DNA from: S139-23 sp047639315
GTDB lineage: Bacteria > Planctomycetota > GCA-002687715 > DRQF01
DNA: 15,351 nucleotides
NCBI GenBank assembly: GCA_047639315.1
Contig: JBLINQ010000126.1
Span: forward strand, 1-15,351
Direction of reading: 5' to 3'
Of this stretch, positions 12,623 through 15,351 are shown in pieces (position 1 is the first letter of the stretch; every line of letters starts with the position of its first letter). The notes under the pieces were generated by a model that saw nothing but the letters and a program-made list of their open reading frames with translations, had not been told where the DNA came from and did no database searches. The translations under genes were made by a program, and so were the position numbers.

Positions 12623-13699
12623 TTACACTCGGACGTGCGGGCTCGAAATCAGTCGTTTCAGTTCTTCTGGGTCAGTTGATCGGGCTACAGCTTCATCTAA
12701 GGAGATCAACCTGCGGCTATAAAGATCGTGCATAGACATGTTCATCGTGTTCATGCCAGCCTGGCCGCCGGTTTGAATTTGCGAGTAAATCTGATGGCCT
12801 TTATTGTCGCGAATCAGCGCCCGAATAGCGGTGTTTGACAACATGATTTCCGATGCCATAGCTCGCCCTTTGGAATTCGCCAACGGAATCAGCTGCTGGC
12901 AGAAGACCGCTTGCAGAGTAAAGGACAACTGCGTGCGAATCTGTTGCTGCTGCCCCGCCGGAAATACATCAACGATCCGGTTGACCGTCTGAACACAATC
13001 AGAAGTATGAAGCGTGGCAAAAGTCAAATGCCCCGTCTCAGCCAAAGTGAGAGCTGCTTCGATTGTCTCCATCGATCTCATTTCACCGATCAAGACGATG
13101 TCTGGATCTTGGCGAAGAACGCTGCGCAGAGCATTGTCGAAACTGAAAGTGTCAGTTCCGACCTCTCTCTGGTTGAAGAGGCACTTCTTATTCTGGTGAA
13201 GAAACTCAATCGGGTCTTCTACAGTCACAATGTGTTGCCGTCGTGTTTGATTGATCTGATCGATCATAGCCGCAAGAGTTGTCGATTTCCCTGAACCTGT
13301 CGCTCCAGTTACGAGCACAAGACCCTTGGGAAGATTGCAGATCTTCTCACAGACTTCTCGGGGTAATCCGAGTTCCTCGAATCCCTTGATCTCATACGGG
13401 ATGACTCGAAATACCCCAGCCACCGCACCACGTTGAACAAAAACGTTGGTTCGAAATCGACCGAGAGAAGCAATGCCAAATGACAAGTCAAGCTCGTGAT
13501 TCTTCTCAAATTTGGCAATCTGTTCTGCGTTCAAGATGCTGTAGATCAGCCTCTTGGTCTCTTTTGGCTCTAAGAACTCGGCACCGGCATCAATAAGCTC
13601 GCCATCTATACGAAACTTAGGCGCTGCTCCGGCGGTCACGTGAAGGTCGGAACCTCCTCGTTCAACCAAGCCCTGTAGTAACTCCTCCAAGGTGAACAT
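12623..13699 (-). CDS. pilT: Twitching motility / pilus retraction ATPase PilT
   Basis: This 358-residue hexameric ATPase depolymerises type IV pili at the inner-membrane base. The N-terminal PAS-like domain starts FTLEELLQGLVERGGSDLHV. Walker A is GATGSGKST (132-140), the Asp box TVEDPIEF (159-166), Walker B IVLIGEMR (201-208) and the His box HLTFATLHT (224-232). The AIRALIR motif (291-297), characteristic of PilT and needed for retraction in studied homologues, separates it from PilB, as does the lack of the zinc-binding CxxC pair and the large N-terminal extension of PilB/GspE. The start at 13699 is fixed by GGGGAGG 5 bases upstream and by the family's usual N-terminus. The frame stays open to an ATG at 13804, which has a -10-like CATAAT 6 bases before it, so a longer form is a minor possibility. 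It probably leads a pilT-pilC operon. Confidence 0.96.
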   Translation of the reverse strand: MFTLEELLQGLVERGGSDLHVTAGAAPKFRIDGELIDAGAEFLEPKETKRLIYSILNAEQIAKFEKNHELDLSFGIASLGRFRTNVFVQRGAVAGVFRVIPYEIKGFEELGLPREVCEKICNLPKGLVLVTGATGSGKSTTLAAMIDQINQTRRQHIVTVEDPIEFLHQNKKCLFNQREVGTDTFSFDNALRSVLRQDPDIVLIGEMRSMETIEAALTLAETGHLTFATLHTSDCVQTVNRIVDVFPAGQQQQIRTQLSFTLQAVFCQQLIPLANSKGRAMASEIMLSNTAIRALIRDNKGHQIYSQIQTGGQAGMNTMNMSMHDLYSRRLISLDEAVARSTDPEELKRLISSPHVRV

Positions 13700-13704
13700 C
13701 GCCA

Positions 13705-13711
13705 CCTCCCC
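13705..13711 (-). promoter_or_regulatory. Ribosome binding site deciding the pilT start
   Basis: GGGGAGG lies 5 bases upstream of the ATG at 13699 on the minus strand, the best Shine-Dalgarno match in the window. It favours this start over the earlier in-frame ATG codons at 13717, 13774, 13786 and 13804. Confidence 0.8.
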
Positions 13712-13917
13712 AATACGGTTCATCTTCGCGCGCTTGGATTTAGGGTCGATACCCAAGAAATGTCCAATGTCCATATCGGACGACATGATGCTGGGAATTA
13801 GCATTTGATCATTATGCGATCAGATGGGTTTATTTAGGATCGCCACGAGAGTGAGTTTTGCCGGAGGTTCTACGATAGATGAGTCCTGAGGATGCCTTTG
13901 AGCATGAACGGCGGCAC

Positions 13918-13950
13918 AAGAAAAAAGCGAGCATTCGTGTGAATGCTCGC
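13918..13950 (-). terminator. Intrinsic terminator of the EF-G paralogue gene
   Basis: GCGAGCATTC (13927-13936) and GAATGCTCGC (13941-13950) form a perfect 10-bp stem on a GTGT loop. On the minus strand it is followed by TTTTTTCTT. It starts about 30 bases after the EF-G stop codon and separates that gene from the pil cluster. Confidence 0.95.
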
Positions 13951-13979
13951 TCCATGAAAATTCAATCGAAGAAAAGAGG

Positions 13980-15351
13980 TTAATCTTCTTCTTCCCTGGG
14001 TTTGAAGGCATCCATGATCTGCTTCTGAATATTGGCTGGAACTTGCTCGTAACCAGCCTCTTCGTAGCTAAAAGATCCTTCCCCATGCGTGAGTGCGGTG
14101 ATGACCCGTGGGTATTCACTCATCTCAGCCCTGGGCACCCGAGCGATGATAATCTGCATGACGCCCTTGGCATCCATGCCTTGGATACGTCCTCGCCGAG
14201 TGCTTAGGTCACCAGAGACATCACCCATGTGCTCTGATGGAACTGTAATTTCAGCCTCAACGATTGGTTCAAGCAGAGCTGGTCGCGCTTTTGAAACAGC
14301 ATCAGCAAAGGCCTTGGCCCCTGCAATCTTGAAAGCGGCTTCCGACGAATCGACATCATGATACTTGCCGTCATTGATAAAGACGCGCACATCATTGAGC
14401 GGATGGCCGGCGATGACACCGTGAATCATCTTCTCCCGAATGCCTTTCTCAATGGCCGTAGCAAAGTTGGTCGGAATCGAACCGCCGACAACATTCCATT
14501 GAAAATCGAGCCCAACACCTTCTTCGGCTGGTTCAATACGAAGGAATACTTCTCCGAATTGGCCGCGACCACCGGATTGCTTCTTGTGACGACAATGGCC
14601 ATCAGCAGCGCAAGTGATCGTCTCATGATATGGGACTTTGGCAGGCGCCGTCTCGACCTCGATGCCGTAGCGATCTTTCATTCGCTTGAATGTCGTCTCG
14701 AGATGCAAAGCGGACATGCCGGAGGCGATGGTCTCATTGGTAGAGGCCCGGTGCATGATTTTGAATGTCGGAATTTCGTCGCAGAGTTTGTGGAGCGCTT
14801 CGCTGATCTTCGTTTCATCGGCCCGCGACTTAGGGCGCACCGCAACTTCTGCCATGGGCTTAGGGAACGGAATGTTCATCAAGAAGCCACAGTCTTCATG
14901 AGCAGAAATCGTGTGTCCAATTTCAAGTGAATCGATCTTAGTGAGAGCGACGATCTCACCGGCAACTCCAGAATCTTGAGCAATAAGTTCCTTGCCCATG
15001 GGAGTGCAGATGTGGCCAATTTTTTCTTTGCGCCCACCCTCGGCATGATAGAAGTAGTCGCCGTTATGCAACGAGCCTGAGTAAACCCGCATGTAGCTAA
15101 TCTTGCCCACGTGTTTGTCGACGGTGAGCTTAAAAATCTGTCCGAGGAAGGGCTCGTCGGCGTTCAGCGGACGTTCCTTGGATTCGCCGCTACAATCGGC
15201 ATCCTTCCAGACAGTCACAGTATGGGCATGCCCGGCGCTGGGAAACAAGTCCTCGATGGCGTCTAAGACGCCCCCTGCTCCAACGCCCTGTTCGATAGAG
15301 GTAAAGATGATTGGCACAAGGTTACCGTCAGCCACCGCCTTGATGAAGCAG
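13980..15351 (-). CDS. Elongation factor G paralogue, EF-G2-like (partial, C-terminal domains)
   Basis: The frame enters from the right edge, so the P-loop and switch regions of the GTPase domain are missing; 456 residues remain. They start at the end of domain I (AVADGNLVPIIFTS) and continue through domain II (LGQIFKLTVDKHVGKISYMRVYSG), domain III, domain IV (KQSGGRGQFGEVFLRIEP, then YHDVDSSEAAFKIAGAKAFAD) and domain V (EAEITVPSEHMGDVSGDL, STRRGRIQGMD), ending in an acidic REEED tail. EF-G family GTPases drive tRNA-mRNA translocation or ribosome recycling. The segment HCRHKKQSGGRGQFGEV, in place of the canonical QTGGRGQYGHV type, and the FSYEEAGYEQVP ending resemble the EF-G2/EF-G-like subgroup; this is my pattern judgement. 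No ribosomal protein genes or tufA lie nearby, as expected for a paralogue outside the str operon. The canonical role cannot be excluded without the rest of the genome. Confidence 0.9.
   Translation of the reverse strand, partial: CFIKAVADGNLVPIIFTSIEQGVGAGGVLDAIEDLFPSAGHAHTVTVWKDADCSGESKERPLNADEPFLGQIFKLTVDKHVGKISYMRVYSGSLHNGDYFYHAEGGRKEKIGHICTPMGKELIAQDSGVAGEIVALTKIDSLEIGHTISAHEDCGFLMNIPFPKPMAEVAVRPKSRADETKISEALHKLCDEIPTFKIMHRASTNETIASGMSALHLETTFKRMKDRYGIEVETAPAKVPYHETITCAADGHCRHKKQSGGRGQFGEVFLRIEPAEEGVGLDFQWNVVGGSIPTNFATAIEKGIREKMIHGVIAGHPLNDVRVFINDGKYHDVDSSEAAFKIAGAKAFADAVSKARPALLEPIVEAEITVPSEHMGDVSGDLSTRRGRIQGMDAKGVMQIIIARVPRAEMSEYPRVITALTHGEGSFSYEEAGYEQVPANIQKQIMDAFKPREEED

Noticed and set aside
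13700..13804. N-terminal extension of PilT by 35 residues
   Set aside because: The GGGGAGG site and the family's usual start both fix translation at 13699. The CATAAT 6 bases before 13804 has no -35 partner.
13806..13822. TGATC-N7-GATCA inverted repeat upstream of pilT
   Set aside because: The arms are only 5 bp and overlap common GATC tetramers; not enough to call an operator.

Overview
The window is an ordinary, mostly chromosomal-looking stretch from a Gram-negative-type bacterium of roughly balanced base composition. My best guess at lineage is a planctomycete-like or related uncultured bacterium. This rests on a mixed picture: a very long secreted beta-rich protein with no enzyme signature, a membrane-anchored coiled-coil/HEAT protein, a pilin with a DADADG loop, an EF-G2-type elongation factor, and plus-strand genes without Shine-Dalgarno sites. 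It is an inference and not a firm assignment. No phage, IS element, CRISPR array or obvious horizontal-transfer boundary is visible.

Layout. Positions 1-302 (minus) hold the N-terminal part of a family 2 glycosyltransferase. Positions 419-2629 (minus) encode a 736-residue secreted protein of unknown function. Positions 2818-3777 (minus) encode a YrbG-type sodium/calcium exchanger, preceded at 3834-3904 by a tRNA-Cys(GCA) with its own sigma-70-like promoter. Then come three unrelated units. An electron-transfer-flavoprotein:quinone oxidoreductase (4118-5746, plus) converges on a coiled-coil/HEAT protein (5819-8428, minus) across a strong bidirectional terminator. The HEAT gene is divergent from a TatD-family nuclease (8550-9314, plus), with two facing promoters between them.

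From 9465 to 13699 lies a minus-strand type IV pilus cluster, in transcription order pilT (retraction ATPase), pilC (inner-membrane platform), a membrane-anchored TPR protein, and a prepilin. pilT and pilC are 30 bases apart and probably co-transcribed. A long two-tier hairpin separates pilC from the TPR gene, and a 220-base gap with hairpins precedes the pilin, so pilin can be expressed separately. The extension ATPase PilB, prepilin peptidase and alignment proteins are absent here and must be encoded elsewhere if the pilus is functional.

The window ends inside an EF-G paralogue (13980-15351, minus, C-terminal domains only), closed by a clear intrinsic terminator.

The most interesting items are the pilT-pilC-TPR-pilin arrangement, the calcium-loop-like motif in the pilin, the large uncharacterised secreted protein, the HEAT/coiled-coil membrane protein, and the probable leaderless transcription of tatD. 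I see no convincing wholly new system.
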